Source: Senegalimassilia anaerobia JC110
GTDB lineage: Bacteria > Actinomycetota > Coriobacteriia > Coriobacteriales > Eggerthellaceae
DNA: 64,000 bases
Direction: 5' to 3'
NCBI RefSeq assembly: GCF_000236865.1
Contig: NZ_HE611015.1
Coordinates: 257,388 to 321,387, forward strand
Shown here: one piece after another, positions 43,609-54,169 of the stretch
Numbering within the stretch: the stretch's first letter is position 1
Layout: each line of letters begins with the position of its first letter
The notes under the pieces: generated by a model
Database searches by the model: none
What the model saw: only the letters and a program-made list of their open reading frames with translations
What the model was told of the DNA's origin: nothing
Program-made: the position numbers and the translations under genes

Positions 43609-44550
43609 TTACCGATTCTGATTCTCCAGCTCAGCGGCCAATTGCTCGATACGGCGCACGCGATGGTACACCGCCGATTTCGACAGCGGAGGGTTGGCGA
43701 GCTCGCCGAGCTCCTTGAGCGTCGCCTCGGGATGACGCACGCGCAGCTTAATGAAGTCCTGCAACGCCGGAGGGAGGTTCTCCATGCCGTGCGCCTCCAC
43801 CACCTGCCTGATGGCTCGGATCTGGTCGATCGCCGCGCGCGAGGTTTTAGCCTGGTTGGCGATTTCCGCATTGGTCTGACGGTTCACGTCGTTTCGAACG
43901 CTTTTTATGACGCGCGCGTTTTCCATAGCAAGCGCGCTTTGATGAGCGCCCGCAAGCGCCAGGAACTCAAGAATGGCGCTGCCGCTTTTCAAATACACCA
44001 TATAGGAATTGCGTCGCTGCATGATGCGTGCCTTGATGTTCTTGCGAGCCAGAAGATCCACAAGGCCATCGGCCAGCTCCTCGGTTTCGACGATAACCTC
44101 GAAATGAAAATCGCCGCGAGGATCGGATACGAATCCGCTGCCCAGGAAGGCGCCACGCAGATATGCGGCCGCACAGCAATCCTTGGACACCAACTGCTCG
44201 GATACGCCGAGCACCAGACCGCCTTCAGGGGACAGCACGCCCATATCCACCAAAGCCGCAGCAAGCTGAGGCTGGGCGGGAACCTCGATCAGGTAGTTCG
44301 GCGTTTTATGCAAGACGCTTCGCCGAACCGTCAGGTTGGTTTTCAGCCGATACAGCTCATGCAGCAGCTTGATGACCAAACGTGCCACCGACGGGGCATC
44401 GGTGGCGATCTCCACGCGATAGCGGTTCTTGCCCGACACGAACAGCGTGCCCTCGATGCGCACAAGCGCAGCCAAAACGGCCTTATCGCAATGACTGCAC
44501 GTTGCCGGCACGCGCGAAAGCTCGTCTTTTACCTCTGCCGTGAACGACAT
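43609..44550 (-). CDS. whiA: DNA-binding protein WhiA
   Basis: 313 residues. The N-terminal half is the LAGLIDADG-homing-endonuclease-like fold (AAAYLRGAFLGSGFVSDPRGDFHFE). The C-terminal half is a helix-turn-helix domain (NPPLSKSAVYHRVRRIEQLA). WhiA is a conserved regulator of cell division and sporulation genes in Gram-positives. It overlaps the yvcK-like gene by 22 nt, so the two are translationally coupled in the uvrC-rapZ-yvcK-whiA order. Confidence 0.97.
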   Translation of the reverse strand: MSFTAEVKDELSRVPATCSHCDKAVLAALVRIEGTLFVSGKNRYRVEIATDAPSVARLVIKLLHELYRLKTNLTVRRSVLHKTPNYLIEVPAQPQLAAALVDMGVLSPEGGLVLGVSEQLVSKDCCAAAYLRGAFLGSGFVSDPRGDFHFEVIVETEELADGLVDLLARKNIKARIMQRRNSYMVYLKSGSAILEFLALAGAHQSALAMENARVIKSVRNDVNRQTNAEIANQAKTSRAAIDQIRAIRQVVEAHGMENLPPALQDFIKLRVRHPEATLKELGELANPPLSKSAVYHRVRRIEQLAAELENQNR

Positions 44551-45680
44551 AAGCGCAACACCCCCGTGAACGCCTCGCGCAGCAACAACGGGTCATGCCA
44601 GGTGGGACGCTGCGGATCGACCAAGTTGCGGACAAGTACGACAGGGCCCTTGCTTTGAATGGAGCGCAAATCCGGGTAGTCTATGCGCACGGGGCGCACG
44701 CGCCTTCCCGCCTCCTCGCCCGGAGCGACCGTGAATCGGCTATCGCCGACGTTAACCCCCGTGACCGCACGGAAGGTGCCCGTCTCGGAAGCGTCGGGGC
44801 GAACGGGAAACGGACTGTGCACGAGCACGTAATCAAGCAGCCCGCGCATGCCGTGCGCGAGCAACGCCTCGACATGCTCGCGCGCCGTAAGGCCCCATGT
44901 CTCGCCCTGCATGTCCGCCAAGGAGCAGACGAACAGGGTTGCCCCCTTCGATTGACGGATGGCATCCACCACGCCCGGGACCAGCAGGTTCGGGATGATG
45001 GACGTGAACAAGCTCCCCGGCCCAAGCACGATCAGGTCGGCATTGCGGATGGCATCGAGCGCCGGCCGGTATGCCTGGATCTTGCCCTGACCGCGCAACT
45101 GCACGTGTGCAAGCGCCGTACGCGAATGACAGGCAACCGCCTGGCCCTCGATATAGCGCCCATCGCGCGTGCGCGCGACCAACGACACGCGATCGAGCGT
45201 TGAAGGGTACACATGTCCACGCGCGTTGAGCAAGCGCTCGCAGATCTGAACGGCTTGCGGGAACTCGCCCGTGGCGTCCTCGAGCGCGGAAAGCATGAGA
45301 TTGCCCAGCGTATGATTGTCGGCAAACGGGAACCGGTATTTGAATGCGCGCGTAAGCGGGTCCTCGGGGTCGGCCGCCATAGCGCATATGCACTTGCGGA
45401 TATCGCCCGGAGGAGTGACGCCTGCCCGTTCGCGCAAGATGCCCGTCGACCCGCCATCATCGGCCATAGCGACCACGGCGGAGGTTTCCACGCCCATGGA
45501 AAGGAGCGTGCGAATGGAAACGGGCGCACCCGTCCCGCCGCCGATGACCACGGCTTTCAAGCTGCTGGTCTCCGGCACTACGGGATCTGCCGCATACAAC
45601 GGCGCGAACGCCTCGGTCATGGACGGGTCATGGGGGAAATGACCGCCCTCCATATGGCTTTCGTGTAGCATCTCGCTCAT
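44529..45680 (-). CDS. yvcK: YvcK/GlmR-family gluconeogenesis factor
   Basis: 383 residues. The Rossmann opening AVVIGGGTGAPVSIRTLL, MADDGGSTGILR, PPGDIRKC and the LGPGSLFTSIIPNLLVPGV stretch are those of YvcK/CuvA. In Bacillus the protein binds UDP-GlcNAc and directs carbon to peptidoglycan precursors. It has an N-terminal extension of about 40 residues (HESHMEGGHFPHDPS) rich in His. ATG 45680 is 1 nt from the rapZ stop, with GAAGG upstream. Middle of the repair/envelope operon. Confidence 0.95.
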   Translation of the reverse strand: MSEMLHESHMEGGHFPHDPSMTEAFAPLYAADPVVPETSSLKAVVIGGGTGAPVSIRTLLSMGVETSAVVAMADDGGSTGILRERAGVTPPGDIRKCICAMAADPEDPLTRAFKYRFPFADNHTLGNLMLSALEDATGEFPQAVQICERLLNARGHVYPSTLDRVSLVARTRDGRYIEGQAVACHSRTALAHVQLRGQGKIQAYRPALDAIRNADLIVLGPGSLFTSIIPNLLVPGVVDAIRQSKGATLFVCSLADMQGETWGLTAREHVEALLAHGMRGLLDYVLVHSPFPVRPDASETGTFRAVTGVNVGDSRFTVAPGEEAGRRVRPVRIDYPDLRSIQSKGPVVLVRNLVDPQRPTWHDPLLLREAFTGVLRLCRSRQR

Positions 45681-45681
45681 C

Positions 45682-46635
45682 CTATCGGCCTTCGACCGGC
45701 TTCGCAGAAGCGTTGATGAGCTGTCCATCGACGCCTTCGGCAAGTTTCAGGTCGCGATGCGCGACGCTGACGCGATAACCCTTCTGCTTGAGATATTCCC
45801 CCGTGGACTCGGCAAGGGCCACGCTTCGATGTTGACCGCCGGTGCACCCGACGGCGATGGCGAGCTGCTGCTTGCCCTCCGCCACGTACCCGGGCATGAC
45901 GCAATCGAGCAGCGCACGCCAGCACTTCTGGAACTCCTCGGTTTCAGATCGGCACAGCACGTAATCTCGCACAGGCTTGTCAAGGCCGGTGAGGGGACGC
46001 AGCTCGGGATCGTAGTACGGATTGGGAAGGAATCGCACGTCCATGACCAGATCGGCATCCACGGGGGCGCCGTGTTTGAAGCCGAACGAGTACACCGTGA
46101 CCTGCAGGCCCTGGCGCTCCTCGCCGGGAGCGAACAGCGCGCGGATAGTGCTGCGCAGCTGAGCGGGCATCATATCGGTGGTGTTGATGACGTGGTGCGC
46201 CTGCTTGCGCACATCGTAGAGCATCTCGCGCTCGCGCTCGATCCCGTTTGCGATGGAGCTGCCGTCGGTGCATAGGGGATGGCGGCGACGGCTTGATTTG
46301 TAGCGTGCGATGAGTTTCTCATCATCGGCATCCAAGAACAGCACCCGATAATCGACGCCGGCGCTTTTGAGCTTTGAGAGCTCCTCCATCAAGCTTTTGA
46401 AGAAGCCGCCGCTGCGCGCGTCGCACACCACGGCGATGCGTCGATGGTTATCGGGTTGGCCGGGCATGCCGGTTAAGGCCAGCAGATTCCCGATAAGGGC
46501 GCTGGGCAGGTTGTCCACGCAAAAATATCCAAGATCCTCGAACGCATGCATGGCCTCGGTGCGCCCCGCACCGCTCATGCCGCTCACGATAACCAGCTCG
46601 GGCATGTTCTCAAGCTCGCTTGCAACCTCGGTCAT
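45682..46635 (-). CDS. rapZ: RapZ/YvcJ-family nucleotide-binding protein
   Basis: 317 residues. The P-loop reads SGMSGAGRTEAM near residue 17, with Arg replacing the usual Lys. DNLP and the FLDADDEKLIARYKSSRRRHPL stretch follow. The C-terminal GCTGGQHRSVALAE domain is typical of the family, which in E. coli delivers the sRNA GlmZ to RNase E. ATG 46635 was chosen because AAGGAG lies 9 nt upstream. It begins 1 nt after the uvrC stop (TGACATG). Confidence 0.94.
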   Translation of the reverse strand: MTEVASELENMPELVIVSGMSGAGRTEAMHAFEDLGYFCVDNLPSALIGNLLALTGMPGQPDNHRRIAVVCDARSGGFFKSLMEELSKLKSAGVDYRVLFLDADDEKLIARYKSSRRRHPLCTDGSSIANGIEREREMLYDVRKQAHHVINTTDMMPAQLRSTIRALFAPGEERQGLQVTVYSFGFKHGAPVDADLVMDVRFLPNPYYDPELRPLTGLDKPVRDYVLCRSETEEFQKCWRALLDCVMPGYVAEGKQQLAIAVGCTGGQHRSVALAESTGEYLKQKGYRVSVAHRDLKLAEGVDGQLINASAKPVEGR

Positions 46636-46636
46636 G

Positions 46637-48697
46637 TCACGAATCTCCTTCCCCGCCGACGACCATTTCATTTCTTGTCTGCTCATTATACTGCTGCAGC
46701 ACCGTATACAGCTCGTTGGCGACTTGGACGGGCACCACCTTGGCATCAAGGATGTCTTGCAGGCTTGCAGCCTTGAGCCGTTTGAAGCTCTTGAAGTGTT
46801 TGAGAAGCGCCTTCTTGCGCACCGGACCTAAGCCTTCGACCTCGTCCAAGATGCTTGCCGTCATGCCCTTGCCGCGCAATTGGCGATGGAATTCGATAGC
46901 GAAGCGGTGCGCCTCGTCTCGAACCTGCTTGACCAGATACAAGCTGGCGCTACCGCCCGGCAGCACCACCGGACCCGTATCCTGCCACGGCACGAACAGC
47001 TCCTCATCGCGTTTAGCCAGGCCGCACAAGGCGATATCATGGATTCCCATGCTGTCGAACTGCTGCATGACGGCATTGAGCTGCGGTAGGCCGCCGTCCA
47101 AGATGATAAGATCGGGCTTTTTGCCGAACCGTTCATCGGCCATGCGCTCGGCGCAATACCTGCGGCTCATAACCTCCTGCATGGACAGGAAATCGTTCGC
47201 CTCGTCAAGCTGAGCTTTGATCTTGAAACGTCGGTACTGTCCCTTGTCGGGCCTTCCGTTGGTGAACACCACCATGGACGCGACGGTATAGGTGCCATGG
47301 TTGGTGGAAATGTCGAAGCATTCGATGCGCATCGGCGGCGCATCGAGCGCCAAGGCGCTCTCCAGCTGCAGCAAAGCATCGTTGATGCGCTTATCCTCGT
47401 AGTTCGTGCGCACTTTGTAACGCATGAGCGTGTGCTTGGCGTTCTGCTCGGCCATGGAGACCAGATCCGCTTTCTCGCCGCGTTCCGGGACCGAGATGCG
47501 CACCTTGGCGCCATGCGCACTAGCAAGCTTGCCGGTAAGCCACTGCTCCATGGCCTCGGCATCCTCGGGCATGACGCGAACGACCACCTCGTGCGGGATG
47601 GACGTGGTGGCATCGTAGTAGCGCAGCAGGAACATGTGCAGCAGATCTTGGTCGGGAACATCGTTCCCGCGGTTGAGCACGAACTCGTTGCTGTTGATGA
47701 TACGACCCTCGCGCACCATGAGCACGTGCACGCCGGCGATGGTCTCCTCGCGGAAAAACCCGATGACATCGGCATCAAGGTTGCGAGAGCTTACCGCATG
47801 TTGTTTGTCGCATAGCCCGTTTATCGTATCGATTCGAGCCTTGATACGACCCGCCCTCTCAAAATCAAGCTCAGCCGCAGCCTCTTGCATTTCCTGCGAA
47901 AGCTCCTCAACGAACTCCCGATGGTTGCCCGAGAGGAAGCGCTCGATCCGGCTGACGTTGGCGGCATATTGCTCGGGCGTGACGCGACCGCAGCACGCCC
48001 CGGGCCCCAAACCCACATGCGCATCGAAGCACGGACGGACGTCGGTGGCCAAGCACGCAAGCGGGTCCTTTTCCAGTTTGCGCTTTAGCGAACGCCAATC
48101 AGCGCAGCTCGAAGAGCACAACGGCACCACCCGCCTTGCGATGTCGACCATGCGTCGAGCGGCGCGGCTATCGGTATAGGGACCGAAATAGCGTGTGTCT
48201 GCACGATGCTTCTCACGCGTGTATTTGATCGCAGGGAACACATCGCCTTTGGTGATAGCGATGAACGGGTAAGATTTATCGTCCTTGAAGTCGGCGTTGA
48301 ACCAGGGGGCGTGCTGATTGATGAGGTTCTTCTCGAGCACCAAGGACTCGTGTTCATTGCCCACCACGATGTACTCGAACGTGCAGATCTGCTCGACGAG
48401 CAGCGGGATCTTCGCGCGTTCATCCTGGAAGTTGACATACTGGCGCATGCGAGCACGAAGCTGTTTGGCCTTGCCGACGTAGATGACCTGCCCGTGCTTG
48501 TCTTTCCATAGATACACACCAGGAAGGGTCGGCACCGCATCAAGCTCGCGCTTGATGCGCGCGAGCTTCTGCTCGAACGTCTCCCCTTCCGGGGCATGAA
48601 CGCCCTCTTCCCCGGCGATACCCTGCGCCTTTCCCGAACCGCCTTCGGTGAAACCCGAGGTTCGGCTATATCGTTGGAATTCCTCCGGCTTGCTCAC
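46637..48697 (-). CDS. uvrC: Excinuclease ABC subunit C
   Basis: 686 residues. The N-terminal GIY-YIG nuclease reads LPGVYLWKDKHGQVIYVGKAK, the UvrB-binding UVR helix pair is in EAAAELDFERAGRIKARI, and the RNase H-like second nuclease and C-terminal helix-hairpin-helix (SILDEVEGLGPVRKKALL) are complete. It makes both incisions in excision repair. GTG 48697 overlaps the pcrA stop as GTGA and has GGAGG 4 nt upstream, so it is coupled to pcrA. Confidence 0.97.
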   Translation of the reverse strand: MSKPEEFQRYSRTSGFTEGGSGKAQGIAGEEGVHAPEGETFEQKLARIKRELDAVPTLPGVYLWKDKHGQVIYVGKAKQLRARMRQYVNFQDERAKIPLLVEQICTFEYIVVGNEHESLVLEKNLINQHAPWFNADFKDDKSYPFIAITKGDVFPAIKYTREKHRADTRYFGPYTDSRAARRMVDIARRVVPLCSSSCADWRSLKRKLEKDPLACLATDVRPCFDAHVGLGPGACCGRVTPEQYAANVSRIERFLSGNHREFVEELSQEMQEAAAELDFERAGRIKARIDTINGLCDKQHAVSSRNLDADVIGFFREETIAGVHVLMVREGRIINSNEFVLNRGNDVPDQDLLHMFLLRYYDATTSIPHEVVVRVMPEDAEAMEQWLTGKLASAHGAKVRISVPERGEKADLVSMAEQNAKHTLMRYKVRTNYEDKRINDALLQLESALALDAPPMRIECFDISTNHGTYTVASMVVFTNGRPDKGQYRRFKIKAQLDEANDFLSMQEVMSRRYCAERMADERFGKKPDLIILDGGLPQLNAVMQQFDSMGIHDIALCGLAKRDEELFVPWQDTGPVVLPGGSASLYLVKQVRDEAHRFAIEFHRQLRGKGMTASILDEVEGLGPVRKKALLKHFKSFKRLKAASLQDILDAKVVPVQVANELYTVLQQYNEQTRNEMVVGGEGDS

Positions 48698-50883
48698 ACT
48701 ACCTCCAGCTTGACGCGAAACGAAATGCAACGCGGCGTGTCCAAATCGTCGAATACGATGATATAGGCCCGCTTCTGCTCGTCGATGCCCTGCACCACGC
48801 CCTGTCCGAACGCTTTATGGGCAACGCGCGTACCCGGTTCGATGGACGCCTGCCCGGCCATGTCGGCGATCCAACGATCGGTCGCCTCATAAGCGCTACG
48901 GGCGTCATCGAGCTGGGAGTCAGCAGGCCTATTTGAAAACTCCAAGGCCGCAGGATCGATATCGAGGAGGAACCGCGACGGATATCGCGGCGCTCCCTGA
49001 TGGCCGAAGCCCTCGGCCTCGGTAAGGTACAGCCCGTCCTTGGCGCGCGTGAACGCCACGAACGCGAGGCGACGCTCCTCCTCCATAGCCTCAACCGTAC
49101 GCGTTTTGCGCGACGGCAGCACACCTTCGGACAACGAGCAAACGAAGACGTGGCTGAATTCCAAGCCCTTAGCAGCATGGATGGTCATAAGACGCACGTT
49201 ATCCTTCGATGCATCTGCGATATCGGCATTGGAAAGCAAGGCTACGTGGTGCAGATAGCAGTCAAGCGTGACCTCTTCTCCGCACGTTGCCTCGAATTCA
49301 TGCACCGACTGCTTCAGCTCGGCAAGGTTATCGAGCCGCTCCTGGCTTCCCTCGGTGCGCAACATCTGCTCGTAGCCGCTTTCGTCGAGCAGCGCCGAAA
49401 GCACCTCCGACACCGGGCGGCCCTCAACGGACCTGCGAAAACCATGCACGAGTGACACAAGCTGTTTCGCCTTCGTGCGTTTGAAGATGTCATCCTCGCA
49501 TGTTGCCTCAAGAGCCTGCAGCATGGTGCATCCGTGTTCGTCGCAATACTGCCGCAGATGCGCCATGCGACGTTGGCCGAGATTGCGCTTGGGCACGTTA
49601 GCCACGCGCAGAAACGCCAAGTCATCCCCCACCGCGATAAGGCGCAGATAGCACAGCGCATCCTTGATCTCGCTCCTACCGAAAAAAGGCACACCGCTGA
49701 AAAGCGAATACGGGATATCCGCCTTCAAAAGCGCCTCTTCGACCGACCGCGATGCATAATGCGCGCGATACAGCACCGCCATATCGCGATAAGCAACCCC
49801 CTTGCCATGCAATGCGGCCACGCCTTCGGCGATCCACGCCGCTTCGGCCTGGGGCGATACGGCATGATGCCAGACCGTCGGACCGAACGAGCGCCGCGCG
49901 GCGACAAGGTCCTTTGGGATACGCATATGGTTTTTCGCGATAAGCGAGTTCGCCACCGCAAGCACCTGAGGCACCGATCGATGGTTCTCGAGCATCATGA
50001 TGGTGCGCGTGCCAGGGAAGCGCTTATCGAAATCAAGCAGCAGCTTCACGTCCGCGCCACGCCACGAGTAGATGGTTTGATCGGGGTCGCCGACCACGAA
50101 CAGGTTCTTGTGATAGCCCTGCAGCACCTCCATGAGCCGGTATTGCAGCGCATCGATATCCTGGAATTCATCGATCATGATGTATTCCAGCCGCTGCTGC
50201 CATTTAAGGCAAATGTCGGGGAACCGCTCGAAAACGTAGAGCGTGAATACGATCAGGTCGTTGTAATCGAGCCCGAAGCACTTCCGTTCCTGGTAAAGAT
50301 ACCCATAGAAGATGATGTCGCGCACGTTATCAGCTTGCATATACCGGTCATGCAACTCGGCGATAGACCATTCGAGCATGTCCAGATAGTAGCTGGGATG
50401 CTCTTTGAGCTTCTGCATCTCGATCATGTCGCGCGCAGCGGAAAACGTCATATCGCGCAACGTGAGGCCACGTTCTTCATAGATGGTCTGCAGCATGGCA
50501 TCGATGTCCGAGTTGTCGAGCACCAGGAAGCTTTTCGGATACCGTACAGCATGGGAATCTTCCTGAAGAATCGAAACGCAAAAGCCATGGAACGTGTTGA
50601 TATAGCCGGTGTCGTGATCGCCGGTAAGGCGGCGGATGTGCCTGCGCATCTCGTTGGCGGCCTTGTTCGTGAAGGTGACGCACAGGATGTTGCCCGGCAA
50701 AATGCCCAGCTCATTGACCAAGTACGCGAACCGCTGCGTCAACGCAGCCGTTTTCCCCGTGCCGGCACCCGCGATGACGCGCACGTAGCCTTCCGTTGCC
50801 GTAACGGCCTGCTGTTGGGCCGCATTGAGCTGCGGCTCTTCATCGAGCCTGCCCATTGCACGATATGTCGTCATAGAATCCAT
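48694..50883 (-). CDS. pcrA: ATP-dependent DNA helicase, UvrD/PcrA family
   Basis: 729 residues. All superfamily 1A motifs are present: GAGTGKTAALTQR (I), TFTNKAANEM (Ia), DEFQDIDALQ (II), VGDPDQTIYSWRGA (III), LENHRS (IV), TIHAAKGLEFSHVFV (V) and VAFTRAKDGLYL (VI). The C-terminal GTRVAHKAFGQGVVQGI is the Tudor-like segment seen in PcrA. It unwinds DNA in repair and clears RNA polymerase. No Shine-Dalgarno; TATACT (50891-50896) is exactly 7 nt before the ATG, so the mRNA is probably leaderless. Two GAAC-N4-GTTC boxes lie upstream, so the operon pcrA-uvrC-rapZ-yvcK-whiA is probably part of the SOS regulon. Confidence 0.95.
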   Translation of the reverse strand: MDSMTTYRAMGRLDEEPQLNAAQQQAVTATEGYVRVIAGAGTGKTAALTQRFAYLVNELGILPGNILCVTFTNKAANEMRRHIRRLTGDHDTGYINTFHGFCVSILQEDSHAVRYPKSFLVLDNSDIDAMLQTIYEERGLTLRDMTFSAARDMIEMQKLKEHPSYYLDMLEWSIAELHDRYMQADNVRDIIFYGYLYQERKCFGLDYNDLIVFTLYVFERFPDICLKWQQRLEYIMIDEFQDIDALQYRLMEVLQGYHKNLFVVGDPDQTIYSWRGADVKLLLDFDKRFPGTRTIMMLENHRSVPQVLAVANSLIAKNHMRIPKDLVAARRSFGPTVWHHAVSPQAEAAWIAEGVAALHGKGVAYRDMAVLYRAHYASRSVEEALLKADIPYSLFSGVPFFGRSEIKDALCYLRLIAVGDDLAFLRVANVPKRNLGQRRMAHLRQYCDEHGCTMLQALEATCEDDIFKRTKAKQLVSLVHGFRRSVEGRPVSEVLSALLDESGYEQMLRTEGSQERLDNLAELKQSVHEFEATCGEEVTLDCYLHHVALLSNADIADASKDNVRLMTIHAAKGLEFSHVFVCSLSEGVLPSRKTRTVEAMEEERRLAFVAFTRAKDGLYLTEAEGFGHQGAPRYPSRFLLDIDPAALEFSNRPADSQLDDARSAYEATDRWIADMAGQASIEPGTRVAHKAFGQGVVQGIDEQKRAYIIVFDDLDTPRCISFRVKLEVV

Positions 50884-50890
50884 AACGAGG

Positions 50891-50896
50891 AGTATA
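50891..50896 (-). promoter_or_regulatory. -10 hexamer for leaderless pcrA
   Basis: TATACT on the minus strand, 7 nt from the ATG at 50883. Confidence 0.55.
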
Positions 50897-50905
50897 TCAA
50901 ATAGG

Positions 50906-50917
50906 GAACGCCTGTTC
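50906..50917. promoter_or_regulatory. SOS (LexA) box 1 of pcrA
   Basis: GAAC-GCCT-GTTC, a perfect match to the Gram-positive/actinobacterial LexA half-site arrangement, lying across the spacer and -35 region of the pcrA promoter. Confidence 0.75.
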
Positions 50918-50938
50918 TATATCGATATAATAGATTTC

Positions 50939-50950
50939 GAACAATTGTTC
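50939..50950. promoter_or_regulatory. SOS (LexA) box 2 of pcrA
   Basis: GAAC-AATT-GTTC, a perfect 12-nt palindrome 33 bp (about three turns) upstream of box 1. It is only 8 nt from the 3' end of the MFS gene. Confidence 0.7.
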
Positions 50951-50957
50951 TCATGTC

Positions 50958-52151
50958 CTACTTTGAGCTCTGGGCTCTCATATGTTTGATCAGCACGAAT
51001 GCGCAGTACAGTAAGGCAAGGAGCGCGATGGAGGCCCCCACGTAACCCACATGGGCGATGGTGCCGAACGTGCAAACGCCGCCGCCGATGAAGCTGCCCG
51101 TGCCGATGCCGAGGTTGAAGATGCCGGAGAAGATGGCCATCGCGACCGTCTGCTCGCCATCGCTTGCGAACTCGATGATCTCGGCCTGATAGACGATGGA
51201 GTACCCCGATCCGGCGATGCCCCACAGCATGCACACGGCGAACACGCCGACGACTCCAAGAGCGGCAGGCCGCAGGAGCGCAAGCGCCAACGCAACGCCG
51301 GCAACGACCCATACGGCGAAAGCCCAGCGATGGCCGCGGTAGAACCGTGAGCATATCGCACTTCCGACAAGGCCAGCGATACCAAAGGCCACCAACGCCA
51401 TGGTGACAACCTGCTCGTCCATACCGCCGACCTGCAGCAGGAACGGCTCGATATAACTATAACCAGTGTAGTATCCCATGGCATACAAAGCCGTCACAAG
51501 GAAGATACCCATGAGCACCTTGTTCCGCAAAATGCCGGGAAGCTGTTTAAGCGTGAAGGGCTTGCTGGCAGGGAGCTTCGGGAACACCACCGCCAAGTAC
51601 GCGAGCACCAGCGCGCTAACGGCGCACACGCAGCCGAAGGTCTGGCGCCAACCCAGACAAAGCCCCACCATGCGACCAAGAGGCAACCCGACCACCATGG
51701 CAAGCGCCGAACCGGTAACCACGGCGCTGACGGCCATGGGCGCGTGCCTCTCGTCGACGACTTTCACCGCTACGGGAGCTGCGATGGCCCAGAACACCGA
51801 ATGGGCGCAGGCGACCACCAAACGCGCTGCCATGAGCAGACCATAGCTGGGCGCCAAGGCCGAAAGCGCCTGCCCGGCGCAGAACACGCCGATGACCAGG
51901 AGCATAAGCGGCCGAAACGTCAAACGGGAACCCAATATCATAAGGGGAAGCGACAGCAGCATGACCGCCCAGGCGTACACCGAGATGATGAGCCCCGTCA
52001 CGCCCTCGCTCGTCCCGAACGAGGCGCCGATGCCGGTCAGGAGGCCGACGGGCATGAACTCCGAGGTGTTGAATATGAACGCGGAAACGGTGATGCCGAT
52101 CAGGGGCAACCATTCCCGCAGCGTAAGCTTGCTATCCACAAACCTTGTCAT
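50958..52151 (-). CDS. MFS efflux transporter, SotB/YdhP-like
   Basis: 397 residues with twelve membrane segments. AFIFNTSEFMPVGLLTGI in helix 1 and ISVYAWAVMLLSLPLMIL in helix 2 are the signature of the SotB (sugar efflux) / drug:H+ antiporter-1 group. MAARLVVACAHSVFWAI marks helix 4-5. Substrate unknown: sugars, arabinose or drugs are possible. ATG 52151 gives a protein of the same length as E. coli SotB; the frame is open to 52247 but that extension is not homologous. AAGGAAG is rather far (12 nt) upstream. Confidence 0.85.
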   Translation of the reverse strand: MTRFVDSKLTLREWLPLIGITVSAFIFNTSEFMPVGLLTGIGASFGTSEGVTGLIISVYAWAVMLLSLPLMILGSRLTFRPLMLLVIGVFCAGQALSALAPSYGLLMAARLVVACAHSVFWAIAAPVAVKVVDERHAPMAVSAVVTGSALAMVVGLPLGRMVGLCLGWRQTFGCVCAVSALVLAYLAVVFPKLPASKPFTLKQLPGILRNKVLMGIFLVTALYAMGYYTGYSYIEPFLLQVGGMDEQVVTMALVAFGIAGLVGSAICSRFYRGHRWAFAVWVVAGVALALALLRPAALGVVGVFAVCMLWGIAGSGYSIVYQAEIIEFASDGEQTVAMAIFSGIFNLGIGTGSFIGGGVCTFGTIAHVGYVGASIALLALLYCAFVLIKHMRAQSSK

Positions 52152-52538
52152 GAAACAGAGCGCTTCCTTCCCTTTTCCCTTTGCGCGGATATGGGATTGT
52201 AGCCCTATGACAAGCCACGAAGCATGCGGACGGACGCCTTCAGACAACCCTCACGAACCGCCCACCGCATGCGCACCGGCACGGCGCAATGCCGATTGCG
52301 CGACACTGCAAGCAAGCATCTTACGCCGAGCACAGGCGACCCGCCGCACGCACATCCGGACAGCACGAAAGTAGGAGCCGGCGCATCACGAGGAAAGCCG
52401 CCCGCGCCGGGCAAACGCCCGTCCGCCGCAGGTCGCCGCCCATTGTTTCGGCTTCGTTAATATACCGTTTCGAGGGAATTCCGAAACCTATAATGCAACC
52501 CGTTAACACAACACCGCATCCGCTAGGAGGTTCACGCA
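52152..52538. other. Intergenic region upstream of gdhA
   Basis: 387 bp between divergent genes. TATAAT (52489-52494) is a good -10 for gdhA with no clear -35. Apart from this and the gdhA ribosome site TAGGAGG, nothing is seen. Confidence 0.5.
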
Positions 52539-53894
<1,356 letters not shown>

Positions 53895-53915
53895 GGGCCA
53901 CAACTCATATCACCG

Positions 53916-53957
53916 CCAAAAAAAGAAGCGACCCGATCGGGTCGCTTCTTTTTTTGG
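53916..53957. terminator. Strong bidirectional terminator after gdhA
   Basis: Perfect palindrome: a 19-nt arm of seven A's plus GAAGCGACCC and its complement around GATC, ending in seven T's on either strand. Confidence 0.95.
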
Positions 53958-54065
53958 CTTCAACGGAAGGGGGAATCGAAGGCGAAAACGCCGTTAGGAG
54001 ACGTTAGCGCGAATCGCGCGAACATGCGTAACGCGATACCGGCACCAGCGCGCCATAACGCGAAA

Positions 54066-54106
54066 GGAGAGGCTGCAATCGATACCCGATCGATCGCAGC
54101 ATCTCC
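54066..54106 (-). terminator. Hairpin after ribF
   Basis: Interrupted stem GGAGA-ggCTGC-aATCGAT with ATCGAT-cGCAG-caTCTCC, followed on the minus strand by TTTCG. It lies about 65 nt past the ribF stop and closes the rimP operon. Confidence 0.6.
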
Positions 54107-54169
54107 TTACAGGTTTTCGACACCGGTTCGATGCCGCCCCATCAACAAGGCACGCGTCCCTTACGAACG

